DNA of 64,000 nt from Pseudoroseomonas cervicalis (GCF_030818485.1 NZ_JAUTAJ010000004.1:2761501-2825500); one strand, 5' to 3'. Positions 28,416 to 37,238 are shown, counted from the stretch's first letter. Notes: generated from the letters alone by a model not told the origin. Numbers and translations: made by a program.

Positions 28416-29453
28416 TCAGGCCCGCTCCCCGGCGCCGCCGCGGGTCTTCCACAGCGACCAGAGGATGCCCACCGCCAGGATGGCGAAGGTGATGCCGAGC
28501 GAGACAGCGGGCGGCACCTTGCCGGTCGCGGGGAAGAGCAGATCGGCCAGGAAGATCTTCGAGCCGATGAACACCAGCAGCACCGACAGCGCGTATTTCA
28601 GGTAGTGGAAGCGGTGCACCATCGCCGCCAGCGCGAAATACAGCGCGCGCAGGCCGAGGATGGCGAAGATGTTCGAGGTGTAGACGATGAAGGGGTCGGT
28701 GGTGATGGCGAAGATCGCCGGCACCGAATCCACCGCGAAGATGACATCCGCCACCTCCACCAGGATCAGCGCCAGGAAGAGCGGCGTCATGAACCAGGCG
28801 GCGCGGCCGGTCCTGGGGTCCGGCTGGCGGATGAAGAAACGCTCGCCCTGCAGTTCCTCCGTCACCCGGAAGCGGCGGCGGATGAAGCGGAGCAGCGGAT
28901 TGCCCGCGATATCCGGCCTGGCATCGGCCATGCGCCACATCTTGATGCCGGTGAAGATCAGGAAAGCGGCGAAGAGGTAGAGCACCCAGCCGAATTGCTG
29001 GACGATGCTGGCGCCGAGCCCGATCATCAGCGCGCGCAGCACGATGACGCCGAGGATGCCCCAGAACAGCACCCGGTGCTGGTACAGGCGCGGAATGGCG
29101 AAATAGCCGAAGATCATGGCGATGACGAAGACATTGTCCATCGCCAGCGTCTTCTCGACGATGAAGCCGGTCCAGTAGAGCTGGGCGGCGGTGGCACCGT
29201 CGAGCGCGCCGTCCAGCGGCGGCCGCAGATGGTCGAAGGAATACCAGACCCAGCCGCCGAACAGCAGGCCGAGGCCGATATAGACCGCCGAGAGCATCAG
29301 GCTCTCGCGCGCGCCGATCTCCCGCGTCTCGCGGTGCAGGACCCCGAGGTCGAGCACGAGGAGCAGGATGACGAGGCCCATGAAGGCCAGCCACATCCAG
29401 ACGGGCGTGGCCAGGAAGCTGGCTGTGAGGAATTCCAATTGCGGCTCCGGCAT
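28416..29453 (-). CDS. TerC/Alx-family membrane protein
   Basis: Integral membrane protein of 345 residues with eight to nine helices. Family signatures are FIVEKTLAMDNVFVIAMIF and VEVADVIFAVDSVPAIFAIT, whose acidic residues sit in the membrane and are thought to bind a metal ion. Relatives export manganese (Alx, MeeY-type) or are linked to tellurite resistance and exoenzyme metallation. Start at 29453 (MPEPQLEF) is likely; a Met at 29471 lies in the loop of a hairpin. Upstream there are three consecutive hairpins that suggest RNA-level control. It is convergent with the TRAP operon. Confidence 0.9.
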   Translation of the reverse strand: MPEPQLEFLTASFLATPVWMWLAFMGLVILLLVLDLGVLHRETREIGARESLMLSAVYIGLGLLFGGWVWYSFDHLRPPLDGALDGATAAQLYWTGFIVEKTLAMDNVFVIAMIFGYFAIPRLYQHRVLFWGILGVIVLRALMIGLGASIVQQFGWVLYLFAAFLIFTGIKMWRMADARPDIAGNPLLRFIRRRFRVTEELQGERFFIRQPDPRTGRAAWFMTPLFLALILVEVADVIFAVDSVPAIFAITTDPFIVYTSNIFAILGLRALYFALAAMVHRFHYLKYALSVLLVFIGSKIFLADLLFPATGKVPPAVSLGITFAILAVGILWSLWKTRGGAGERA

Positions 29454-29459
29454 GGTCGG

Positions 29460-29523
29460 GTTCCCAGGCATGGGAACGGGATCAAGGCGATGCGTCCGAC
29501 ATCGCAGGCGCAAAGAGATGCGC
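29460..29523 (-). promoter_or_regulatory. Structured 5' leader of the TerC-family gene
   Basis: Three perfect stem-loops in 64 nt: 29508-29523 (arms GCGCA/TGCGC), 29487-29505 (GCGATG/CATCGC) and 29460-29477 (GTTCCCA/TGGGAAC, loop carrying an alternative ATG). The last ends 6 nt before the start codon. The layout suggests a cis-acting RNA, but it does not match the yybP-ykoY manganese riboswitch consensus as I know it. Confidence 0.4.
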
Positions 29524-29726
29524 TGCCAGAGGGAACCGGACGGTAAAGGACATGGTCGCGGCGGGGGGCGCCATCAAGCGCCGCGTCCCGGGGCGCGGCG
29601 GATTTTCCGCCGGCAGGCCGGCCGCCCTGCGCGCCCGCCCGGCGCAGGGTGTCATGGAAAGGTCACGCGGCGGCGCGCCGGGCCGGGGCTAGGGTCCGCG
29701 CCACCTTCCAACACGCGGATCGACCC

Positions 29727-31025
29727 ATGCGACGCCTGCTGCTCGCCACCTGCCTGGCCCTGCCCAGCCTGCTCTCCGGCCCGGCCTGGGCGGCCCCCGA
29801 GATCACCATGCTGGAGAGCGACGACCCGGCGCTGCGCCTCGGCCGCTACACCTTTCCCGGCGGGCGGGTGGCGGAGTTCACGGTGGGCATCGGCAGCGCC
29901 GCGCATCACCGCCCCGGTGACCCGGCCGACATCGTCTACACCCTGTCCGATCGCGGCCCGAACATCGCCTGCGCCGATGCGGAGGAATTCACCGGGCAGG
30001 CACCGGCCGCGATCTGCGCCGCCGATCCGCGCGGCCGGCTCTACCCGGTGCCGCATTATTCCCCGACCCTCTATGGCGTGCAGCTGCTGCCCGGGCAGCG
30101 CCGCTTCCGGGTGTTCGAGGCGATCGCGCTGAAGCGCCCGGACGGAAGCCCGATCACTGGCCTGACCAACCCGCTGCCCGGCCGCACCGAGCAGCCGCTG
30201 GACGGCCAGGGCCAGCGCCTGGCCTTCGACCCCGCCGCCATCGATGCCGAGGGGCTGCTGCGCCTGCCGGATGGCCGCTTCTGGGTGGGCGAGGAGAATG
30301 GTCCCTCCCTGGTCGAGGTGGCGCCCGATGGCCGCATCCTGCGCCGCATCGTGCCGGCCGGCACGGAGGGCGAGTTCGCCGCCTCCGGCTACCGCATCGA
30401 GCCCGGCCTGCCCGCCATCCTGGCGCGGCGCCAGTCCAACCGCGGCATCGAGAGCATGGCCGGCACGCCGGATGGCGCCACGCTCTACGCCATCCTGCAG
30501 AACCCGCTGGCCAACCCCGACACCGCCGCCTATCGCCAGGCCAGCAACACGCGGCTGATCCGCTTCGACCCCGCCGCCGGCCGCGTCACCGGGGAGTGGG
30601 TCTACCAGCTCGACGATCCGCGCAGCTTCCGCAACGACCCGTCGGAGCGGCAGAACGACCCGCGCATCTCCGAGCTCGCCTGGCTCGGCCCCGACCGGCT
30701 GCTGGTGCTGGAGCGGACGGAGAAGACCACCAAGCTCTACGAGGTGCGCCTCGACCAGGGTGCCACCGACATCGCCGGCAGCGCCTGGGATGATGGCAAC
30801 ACCCGCCCCAGCCTGGAGCAGCTGCGCGACCTCTCCGGCAGCGGCGTGGTGCCGGTGCAGAAGCGCCTGGTGCTGGACAGCGCCGACCATCCCGAGCTGC
30901 CCGGCAAGATCGAGGGCATCGCCCTGCTGCCCGGCAACACGCTGATGCTGATCAACGACGATGATTTCGGCATTGGCGGCGAGCGCACGCGCATCGCCCT
31001 GGTGCGCGGCGCGCTGGAGTGGTGA
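29727..31025 (+). CDS. Secreted esterase-like protein of the phytase family
   Basis: A 432-residue exported protein with a clear Sec signal (MRRLLLATCLALPSLLSGPAWA, cleavage after AWA). The mature part is a beta-propeller-like domain of the 'esterase-like activity of phytase' type (PF13449): YTLSDRGPNIAC, EGLLRLPDGRFWVGEENGPSL, RGIESMAGTPDG, and IEGIALLPGNTLMLINDDDFGI. Substrate is not established for this family; some members act on phosphate esters. Start ATG at 29727 is fixed by the signal peptide. It ends 6 nt from the oppositely oriented oxidoreductase gene. Confidence 0.85.
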   Translation: MRRLLLATCLALPSLLSGPAWAAPEITMLESDDPALRLGRYTFPGGRVAEFTVGIGSAAHHRPGDPADIVYTLSDRGPNIACADAEEFTGQAPAAICAADPRGRLYPVPHYSPTLYGVQLLPGQRRFRVFEAIALKRPDGSPITGLTNPLPGRTEQPLDGQGQRLAFDPAAIDAEGLLRLPDGRFWVGEENGPSLVEVAPDGRILRRIVPAGTEGEFAASGYRIEPGLPAILARRQSNRGIESMAGTPDGATLYAILQNPLANPDTAAYRQASNTRLIRFDPAAGRVTGEWVYQLDDPRSFRNDPSERQNDPRISELAWLGPDRLLVLERTEKTTKLYEVRLDQGATDIAGSAWDDGNTRPSLEQLRDLSGSGVVPVQKRLVLDSADHPELPGKIEGIALLPGNTLMLINDDDFGIGGERTRIALVRGALEW

Positions 31026-31031
31026 AGGGGC

Positions 31032-32123
31032 TCAGCCGCGCCCGGCCGCCCATCCGGTGCGGCTGGCGCGGTCCTCCGCCGCCACCGCCAGGCCGAGCAG
31101 CGGGCCGAATTTGAAGCCATGGCCGGAGAAGCCGCTCATCAGCATGGTCCGCTCGCCGAGCGGCTCCAGCAGGAAGCGCTCCTCCGGCTGCACATCGTAG
31201 TAGCAGGCGCGGGCGCCGAGCACGCGATAGGCGCCCGCGTCGCGCAGCCGCGGGCGGGCCAGGTCCAGGATCGCCTCGGCCTCCGCCGCGCTGGCCTCGC
31301 GCGGATCGGCCTCGGCGTCGCCCTGGCAGGAGAAGCGGTGGTCGCCGATCTTCAGCGCCGTGCCGGCCACCGGCGGCACCGCGTAGAAGCCGCCCTGCGC
31401 CGAGAGGTCCAGCAGCATCGGCGCCCGCACCCAGGCCTCGCGCTGCGCCGCCGGCGGCTCCAGATAGACGACGATCTGGCGGGAGGCGGTGACCCGCCCG
31501 GCCAGCCCCGGCAGGAAGCGCGGCGCCCAGGGGCCGGCGGCCAGCACCAGCAGATCGGCCTCCAGCACCGCGCCATCCTCCAGGCGCAGCCGGGCGCGGG
31601 CCGGGTCGGCCTCGCCCGCGCGGCCCTGGCGGAAGGTCACGCCGCGCCGGCGCAGCAGCGCCGCCAGGGCGGCGACGATGCGGCGTGCCAGCAGCACGCC
31701 ACCGGTCTCCATGTGGAAGGCGTCGCCCACGCCGGCGGCGCGCAGCATGGGGAAGCGCGCCTCCAGCGCCGCCGGGTCGAGATCGGCATAGGCATGGCCG
31801 TCCCCGGCCAGGGCGGCGCGGCTTTCCGCCAGCCAGCCGCCCGCGGCATCGCCCAGCGCCAGCACGCCGGTCGGCACATAGGGGCGCTCGCCCAGCTCGG
31901 CCCAGAGCAGGTCCCAGGCGGCATAGGCCTCATCGACCATGCGCATATAGCCGCGCTCCGCCCCATAGGCGTGGCGGATCAGCCGGTGCTCGTCGACGCT
32001 GGCGCCGCGCGGGTTGGGGATGTCGTCCTGCTCGACGATCGTGACGGACCAGCCGGCCCGGGTGAGCCCCCAGGCGGCGGAAAGGCCCATGATCCCGGCC
32101 CCGAGGACAAGCGCGTTCGGCAT
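31032..32123 (-). CDS. FAD-dependent amine oxidase, SolA/monomeric sarcosine oxidase type
   Basis: A 363-residue DAO-family flavoenzyme. The dinucleotide motif VLGAGIMGLSAAWGLTRAG is at the N-terminus with the acidic end VEQDD. C-terminal GARACYYDVQPEERFLLE contains the Cys that covalently binds FAD in sarcosine/N-methyltryptophan oxidases, and FSGHGFKFGP is diagnostic. It oxidises a secondary N-methyl amino acid; the exact substrate is unknown. It lies downstream of the uronate operon on the same strand but behind an AT-rich repeat, so co-transcription is doubtful. Confidence 0.88.
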   Translation of the reverse strand: MPNALVLGAGIMGLSAAWGLTRAGWSVTIVEQDDIPNPRGASVDEHRLIRHAYGAERGYMRMVDEAYAAWDLLWAELGERPYVPTGVLALGDAAGGWLAESRAALAGDGHAYADLDPAALEARFPMLRAAGVGDAFHMETGGVLLARRIVAALAALLRRRGVTFRQGRAGEADPARARLRLEDGAVLEADLLVLAAGPWAPRFLPGLAGRVTASRQIVVYLEPPAAQREAWVRAPMLLDLSAQGGFYAVPPVAGTALKIGDHRFSCQGDAEADPREASAAEAEAILDLARPRLRDAGAYRVLGARACYYDVQPEERFLLEPLGERTMLMSGFSGHGFKFGPLLGLAVAAEDRASRTGWAAGRG

Positions 32124-32159
32124 GGCGGGGAGGATGGCAAAAAGCGGAAGCCAGGCAAG

Positions 32160-32280
32160 GGGTTCTTTTTTAGAAAAAAAGAACCAAAAAACTTTTTTCA
32201 GTTTGGCGTCCCGCCTGGACGGGAGACGGCGGCAGCCTGAAGAAAGTCTTTTTGCTTCTTTTTCTTCAGAAAAAGAAGAT
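32160..32280. repeat. Two facing copies of the AT-rich palindromic repeat
   Basis: The left copy (plus, 32161-32213) has the palindrome arms GGTTCTTTTTT and AAAAAAAGAACC, then AAAAAACTTTTTTCAG and GGCGTCCCGCC. The right copy (minus, 32237-32280) is the reverse complement of the copy at 12370-12413 and is identical over 35 bp. Both face a shared GC-rich centre. The whole 155-bp gap between the epimerase and the oxidase genes is taken up by this element. Confidence 0.8.
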
Positions 32281-33131
32281 CACTGAATTTCCGTGAATTT
32301 CACTTCAATCTCCCCCGTCATCCCCTCCCCCGGCGCCAGCACCCGCATCGCCCCCCAGGGCGCCAGCGCTGGCCGGTTGATCACCGCCGGCACATGGCTC
32401 ACCGGCTCCAGGCAGAGCAGCGGCAGATGGGCGGGGGCGTAGAATTGCAGGTTCCGCGCCCAGTCGCCGCGCGCGCGCAGCGTCACCCGGCCATCGGGGC
32501 GCTGCAGCGCGGCCACCCCGTCCCAGCCGGCGAATTGCGCGTCGAGGCCCAGCCATTCGGCCTCGCCCTGCGACAGGCCGGGGCTGGGCTCAGGCGGCAA
32601 GGGCAGCTTGCGGTCGTCGGTCGGGAAACGATGGGTGGCGGCGAAGCGCACCGCGCAGCCCTCGGGCCGGGCGAACCAGGGGTGCCAGCCGAAGCCCATC
32701 GGGCAGGGCGCGTCGCCGGCATTCTCCAGCGCGAGCGAGAGGCGCAGCCCGGCGGCGGAGAGCGCGACAGCAAGCCGGGCGCGCCAGTGGAACGGCCCGC
32801 CCTCCCCCTGCTGGGTCAGGCTGGCGGAATCCGGCGTGGCGGCGTCCACCTGCCAGGGTCGGGTGCGGGCCAGGCCGTGCAGCGCATTGCCTTCCGCCGG
32901 ATGGGTGATGGGGAAGTGGTGTACCGCGCCGGCCCAGGGGAAGGCGCCGCCCTCCAGCCGGTTGGTCCAGGGCAGCATCCAGAAGGCGCCGGCCATGCCG
33001 GTGTTGGGGTCGGCGCCGTCGGGCAGCGGCGCCAGCAGGTCGCGCCCCTGCCAGCGCAGCGCGGCGAAGGCGGCGCCGCGGTCGGGAAGCAGCGTGGCGT
33101 CCCAGCCCGCGGCAGCCAGACGCACGCTCAA
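32280..33131 (-). CDS. Aldose 1-epimerase-like protein
   Basis: A galactose-mutarotase-fold protein of 283 residues. FWMLPWTNRLEGGAF (about 51-65), the His of the GNALHGLARTRPW segment and FGWHPWFARPEG carry the conserved Arg and two His of the family. C-terminal LCLEPVSHVPAVINRP holds the catalytic Glu. It equilibrates sugar anomers. The start is TTG at 33131 overlapping the udh stop (TTGA), so it is co-translated with uronate dehydrogenase. In that setting it probably acts on uronates or related sugars (inference). Confidence 0.85.
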   Translation of the reverse strand: MSVRLAAAGWDATLLPDRGAAFAALRWQGRDLLAPLPDGADPNTGMAGAFWMLPWTNRLEGGAFPWAGAVHHFPITHPAEGNALHGLARTRPWQVDAATPDSASLTQQGEGGPFHWRARLAVALSAAGLRLSLALENAGDAPCPMGFGWHPWFARPEGCAVRFAATHRFPTDDRKLPLPPEPSPGLSQGEAEWLGLDAQFAGWDGVAALQRPDGRVTLRARGDWARNLQFYAPAHLPLLCLEPVSHVPAVINRPALAPWGAMRVLAPGEGMTGEIEVKFTEIQ

Positions 33132-33970
33132 TCCTCCAGGCTGAAGGCGTCGCGCGGGCTGAAGCCCTGCCGGCTGTAGTCATTGGCGCAATAGGCGCCG
33201 CCCTGGTAGCGCTCGGTCACCGGGTTGCCGGAGAAGATCTCGCCCACCTTGGCGCGGAAGGGCTCGGCGCTGTCCTGCGGCGCCCAGCCGATGCGCTCGC
33301 GATGGTCGGTGCCCCAGAAGCTGGCCGGGTTGTCGCTGGCGCCCCAGACCACGGCATGGCCGACCTTCGGCGCCTCGACGAAGGCGATGCAGAGGCGGGA
33401 GAGATCATCGAAGGACAGCCAGGTGGAGAGCATGCGGGCATCGACCGGCTCGGGGAAGGAGCTGCCGATGCGCACATTCAGGTTCTCGACGCCGTGCTTG
33501 TCCCAGTAGAGCCGGCCCATCAGCTCGCCATAGGCCTTGGACAGGCCGTAGAAGCTGTCGGGGCGGAAGGCGCAATCATGGTCGAGCTTCGGCTCGCCCG
33601 GACCGGGGCGGTTGTGGAAGCCGATGGCGTGGTTGGAGCTGGCGAACAGCACCCGGGCGCCGGAGCGGCGCGCCGCCTCATAGATCAGGTAGAGGCCGCG
33701 GATATTGGGGTCCAGCACCTCCTCGAAGGGCCGGTCGATGGAGACGCCGCCAAAATGCAGGATGGCGTCGCAGCCATCGGCGATGTGGCGCATCGCCGCC
33801 TCGTCGCCCAGATCGGCGATCTCGAAGCGCGCCTGGCCGGGCAGGTCATCGGGGAAGGGCTTGATGTCGGTCAGGCGCAGCGCGTAGCCGCGATCGGCCA
33901 GGGCACGGGTCAGCACGCGGCCGAGATTGCCGGAGGCACCGGTGATCAGGACGGTTTTCGGGGCGGTCAT
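33128..33970 (-). CDS. udh: Uronate dehydrogenase
   Basis: NAD-dependent SDR enzyme of 280 residues that oxidises D-galacturonate/D-glucuronate to aldarolactones, the first step of the oxidative uronate pathway. ITGASGNLGRVLTRAL (9-24), HFGGVSIDRPFEEV, the catalytic YGLSKAYGE (Tyr-x3-Lys near 135) and SSNHAIGFH, characteristic of Udh, are present. The ATG at 33970 has AGGAG upstream. It follows the TRAP dctPQM genes and precedes the epimerase. KdgD, acting two steps later, is encoded at 20494. The aldarate dehydratase and semialdehyde dehydrogenase are not in the window. Confidence 0.9.
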   Translation of the reverse strand: MTAPKTVLITGASGNLGRVLTRALADRGYALRLTDIKPFPDDLPGQARFEIADLGDEAAMRHIADGCDAILHFGGVSIDRPFEEVLDPNIRGLYLIYEAARRSGARVLFASSNHAIGFHNRPGPGEPKLDHDCAFRPDSFYGLSKAYGELMGRLYWDKHGVENLNVRIGSSFPEPVDARMLSTWLSFDDLSRLCIAFVEAPKVGHAVVWGASDNPASFWGTDHRERIGWAPQDSAEPFRAKVGEIFSGNPVTERYQGGAYCANDYSRQGFSPRDAFSLED

Positions 33971-34124
33971 CGAAGCGAGGCTCCTGGCGATTCGGGCTCG
34001 GCCCTGGGAAGGGCCCACGGGATGGCGGAGGGTTCACGAAAAAACGGCGCCTGGCCAGGGGCGCCGGTGGCCTGTCCGGGCCGGGAGGGGCGCGCCCCGC
34101 GCAAGGCGGGGCGCGCGCGCCAGT

Positions 34125-35405
34125 TCAGTGGAACAGGCTGGGCAGCCAGAGCGAGACCGCCGGCACATAGGTGACCACCAGCAGCACCGCGAAGGCGGCG
34201 GTGTAGAAGGGCAGGCTGGTCTTGGTGGCGTCCCACATCGACACCTTGCCGACGGCGCAGGCGACGAACAGCACCGGGCCGACCGGCGGCGTGATCAGCC
34301 CGATGCCGAGATTGAGGATCAGCACCACGCCGAACTGCACCGGGTCCATGCCGAGCTTCATGGCCAGCGGCAGGAAGATCGGCGTGCCGATCATGATCAG
34401 CGGCGCCATGTCCATGAAGGTGCCGAGCAGCAGCAGGATCACGTTGATCAGCAGCAGCATCAGCAGCGGGTTGTCGGTGATGCCCTGCATCAGCTCGACC
34501 GTCATGGCCGGCACCTGCAGCAGCGCCATCAGCCAGCCGAAGGCGCTGGCGCAGCCGATGATCAGCATCACCATGCCGGTGGTGCGGGCGCCACCCAGCA
34601 CGGCGTGGATGAAGCCGCTCCAGCTCAGGCTGCGATAGACGAACAGCGTGACCAGCAGCGCGTAGAGCACGGCGACCACGGCGCTTTCGGTGGCGGTAAA
34701 GATGCCGCTGCGCACGCCGGCGAAGATGATGACGATCAGCATCAGCCCCGGCAGGGCGGCCGCCGTCAGCCGGGCCAGCGCCCACCAGCCGGGGAAGGTC
34801 TCGCGCGGGTAGCCGCGCTTCACCGCCACCGCCCAGGCGGTGAACATCAGCACCGCCATCAGCAGCATGCCGGGCAGGATGCCGGCGGTGAACAGATCCG
34901 CCACGCTGATCGCGCCGCCGGCGGCGATGACGTAGAGGATCATGTTGTGGCTGGGCGGGATCAGCAGGTCGATCAGCGCCGCATTGGCGGTGACGTTGAC
35001 GGCGTAGTCCGGCGCGTAGCCGCGGGCGCGCATTTGCGGGATCATGACGCCGCCGACGGCGGAGGCATCGGCGACGGCCGAGCCGGAGACGCCGCCGAAC
35101 AGCGTCGCCGCCACGACATTCACCTGGCCGAGCCCGCCGCGCATATGCCCGACCAGCGCCGCCGCCAGGCCCACCAGCCGGTCGGCGATCTGGCCGCGCA
35201 GCATCAGGTCGCCGGCGAAGACGAAGAAGGGGATGGCGAGCATGGAGAAGACGTTCATGCCCGAGGAGAGCTGCTGGAACACGACCAGCGGCGGCAGGTC
35301 CATCCAGAGCACGGTGGCGAGCGAGGCGGCGCCGAGCGCGAAGGCAACCGGCGTGCCGATCAGCAGCAGCAGCGTGAAGCTGCCGAGCAGAATGGTGATT
35401 TCCAT
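34125..35405 (-). CDS. TRAP transporter large permease (DctM), uronate operon
   Basis: A 426-residue subunit with about 12 helices. MEITILLGSFTLLLLIGTPVAFALG is the usual start. SIPFFVFAGDLM-type text (LAIPFFVFAGDLMLRGQIADRL), GGVSGSAVADASAVGGVMIP and the C-terminal GLITPPVGPVLFVACAVGKVS are DctM signatures of the DctPQM/C4-dicarboxylate subclass. It is paired with the Q subunit at 35416 (10 nt apart). Operon position with udh points to uronate or a related sugar acid as cargo. Confidence 0.93.
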   Translation of the reverse strand: MEITILLGSFTLLLLIGTPVAFALGAASLATVLWMDLPPLVVFQQLSSGMNVFSMLAIPFFVFAGDLMLRGQIADRLVGLAAALVGHMRGGLGQVNVVAATLFGGVSGSAVADASAVGGVMIPQMRARGYAPDYAVNVTANAALIDLLIPPSHNMILYVIAAGGAISVADLFTAGILPGMLLMAVLMFTAWAVAVKRGYPRETFPGWWALARLTAAALPGLMLIVIIFAGVRSGIFTATESAVVAVLYALLVTLFVYRSLSWSGFIHAVLGGARTTGMVMLIIGCASAFGWLMALLQVPAMTVELMQGITDNPLLMLLLINVILLLLGTFMDMAPLIMIGTPIFLPLAMKLGMDPVQFGVVLILNLGIGLITPPVGPVLFVACAVGKVSMWDATKTSLPFYTAAFAVLLVVTYVPAVSLWLPSLFH

Positions 35406-35415
35406 GGTCCGGGCC

Positions 35416-35979
35416 TCAGGCGTCGCTGACCAGGGGGGTGACCATCGCCTCGGCCGGGGCGTCCTCGCCTGCCAGATGCGCGGCCAGCCGCTCCAGCCCG
35501 AACAGCGTGATCATGACGCCGCCGAGCACCAGCGGCAGGTATTCCACCGTGCCGGGCAGGCCGATGGCGGGCAGGGTGGCGTCCCAGACATCGAGGGCGA
35601 GCTCGCCGCCGAACCAGGCCATGCCGGCGCCGAACAGGGTGACGACGAGGTCGGAGAGCACGTCGCAGAAGCGCGACAGCGGGGTGGGCAGCAGGGCCTT
35701 CAGCGTGTCGAAGCCCATATGGAAGCCCTCGCGCACACCGGCCGCGGCGGCGCCGAGGATGACCCAGCCCATCAGCAGCAGGGCCGCCGATTCGGCCCAG
35801 GCGGGGGTGTCGTTCAGCACGAAGCGGCCGAACACGCCCCAGGAGACGATGCCGGTCATCGCCACCAGGGCGAGACCGGCGATACCGAGGCAGAGGCTGC
35901 AACACCGGTCGAGGGCGAGGCCGAAGCCCCGCGCCCAGGCCCGCGCCGTGCCGCCCCCGTGCTGGCGGGCGGCCGCCAT
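35416..35979 (-). CDS. TRAP transporter small permease (DctQ), uronate operon
   Basis: A 187-residue protein with four membrane helices: about 22-45 (LDRCCSLCLGIAGLALVAMTG), 60-80, 105-125 and 145-162. The GVFGRFVLNDTPAWAESAALLLMGWVILGAA segment is typical. Start ATG at 35979 lies directly after the dctP stop (TGA-ATG). It bridges the binding protein and large subunit functionally. It has an Arg/Gly-rich N-terminal tail of about 20 residues in the cytoplasm. Confidence 0.9.
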   Translation of the reverse strand: MAAARQHGGGTARAWARGFGLALDRCCSLCLGIAGLALVAMTGIVSWGVFGRFVLNDTPAWAESAALLLMGWVILGAAAAGVREGFHMGFDTLKALLPTPLSRFCDVLSDLVVTLFGAGMAWFGGELALDVWDATLPAIGLPGTVEYLPLVLGGVMITLFGLERLAAHLAGEDAPAEAMVTPLVSDA

Positions 35980-36975
35980 TCAGGCGGTCTCCCGGATGCG
36001 CCGCACCATCGCCTTCAGCCGCTCGTCGCGCACGAACTGGTCATAGACCGGGGCCATGGCCTGCTCGAAGGGGGCCTTGTCGACGGTGTTGATGACGGTG
36101 CCGCCGGCGACGACGTCGCGGCGCGCCGTCTCGCTGCGGGCGACCCAGAGCTTGCGCATCTCGGGCACGCTGTCGCGGGCGCTCTCGCGCAGCACCGTCT
36201 GCATCTCGCGCGGCAGGCGGTCATAGCTGCGCTTCGACATCACCAGGATCTCGGGCGACATCGAATGCTCGGTGATGGAGTAGAACTTCGCCACCTCGAA
36301 ATGCCGCTGCGACTGGTAGGTGGGGTAGTTGTTCTCGGCGCCGTCGATGACGCCGGTCTGCAGCGCCGAATAGACCTCGCCGGTCGGCAGCGGCGTCGCA
36401 TTGGCGCCCAGCGCCCGCATCATCGCCAGCCAGAGATCCGATTGCTGCACACGGATCTTCATGCCGCGCATGTCGGAGAGCTGGTTGATCGGCCGCAGCC
36501 GGTTGTACATGGAGCGCGCGCCGCTGTCGTAGCAGCACAGCCCGACCAGCCCGTGGCGCTCGGCACCGGCCAGGATCTCCTGGCCGATCTGCCCGTCCAT
36601 GACGGTGTGCATATGCGCCTCGTCGCGGAACAGGAAGGGCAGGCCCGGGATCACCGTCTCCGGCACCAGGTTGTTCAGCCCCGCGAAATTGGTGCGGTTC
36701 ATGTCGATGACGCCGAACCGCGTCTGCTCCAGCGTGTCCTTCTCCTCGCCCAGCTGGCGGGAGTGGAAGACCTGGATGTTGATGCGGCCGTTGGAACGCT
36801 CCTTGGCCAGCTTCGCCAGGATCTTGACGCCTTCGACGGTGGGGTAGCCATCCGGGTGGATGTCGGCAGAGCGCAGATTGATGGCCTGGGCGCTGGCCTT
36901 GAAGCCGATCAGCGTCGGCGCGGCGAGAGCCGGAAGCGCGAGCAGGGCGCGGCGGCGCGAAAGCGGGAAAGTCAT
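35980..36975 (-). CDS. TRAP substrate-binding protein (DctP), uronate operon
   Basis: A 331-residue periplasmic protein with a twin-arginine-like signal (FPLSRRRALLALPALAA, cleavage near ASA). The mature part shows LRSADIHPDGYPTVEGVK, FHSRQLGEEKDTLEQTRFGV and LPTGEVYSALQTGVIDGAENNYPTYQS, the DctP core that includes the Arg/Asn ligand-carboxylate region. Similar proteins serve galacturonate/glucuronate uptake. The ATG at 36975 with AGGAG upstream is chosen; a longer frame begins inside the operator. It heads the operon dctP-dctQ-dctM-udh-epimerase under the dyad at 37040-37061. Confidence 0.92.
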   Translation of the reverse strand: MTFPLSRRRALLALPALAAPTLIGFKASAQAINLRSADIHPDGYPTVEGVKILAKLAKERSNGRINIQVFHSRQLGEEKDTLEQTRFGVIDMNRTNFAGLNNLVPETVIPGLPFLFRDEAHMHTVMDGQIGQEILAGAERHGLVGLCCYDSGARSMYNRLRPINQLSDMRGMKIRVQQSDLWLAMMRALGANATPLPTGEVYSALQTGVIDGAENNYPTYQSQRHFEVAKFYSITEHSMSPEILVMSKRSYDRLPREMQTVLRESARDSVPEMRKLWVARSETARRDVVAGGTVINTVDKAPFEQAMAPVYDQFVRDERLKAMVRRIRETA

Positions 36976-37039
36976 GGACGTCTCCTGGTCTGAGCCTGCA
37001 GGCTCGTTCGGCAGCCCGGCGATTCTTGTCGTTCTGGGG

Positions 37040-37061
37040 TATGACGTCCTGTCATCATACA
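37040..37061 (-). promoter_or_regulatory. Dyad operator upstream of TRAP/udh operon, copy 2
   Basis: On the minus strand it begins TGTATGATGAC and ends ACGTCATA. TATGA and TCATA arms flank 10 nt. It shares 18 of 22 positions with the site upstream of kdgD at 20449-20470. It lies 64 nt before the dctP start and 177 nt from the divergent amidase. Confidence 0.65.
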
Positions 37062-37238
37062 ACAGAGCGGGGCAATCTTTCAGCGGAATTTGGAACGGGA
37101 GCGTTCCGCTGTCAACGCCGCTGAAGCCGGTCCCGCCACGCGCCGCCGTCTTGCCCGGCGCGGCCCGGGGACGCAGTCTTCGGCGCGCCGCCCGGGCCGT
37201 CCCGGGCGGCGGATGACCGCCGATCGCAAGGACGCCGC

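Noticed and set aside
29454..29560. yybP-ykoY manganese riboswitch before the TerC gene
   Set aside because: The expected consensus stretches around the paired loops were not found, although hairpins exist.
36976..37062. 29-codon N-terminal extension of the uronate-operon DctP (MYDDRTS...)
   Set aside because: It starts inside the operator dyad and lacks a signal-peptide role. The Met at 36975 has AGGAG and begins a proper signal peptide.
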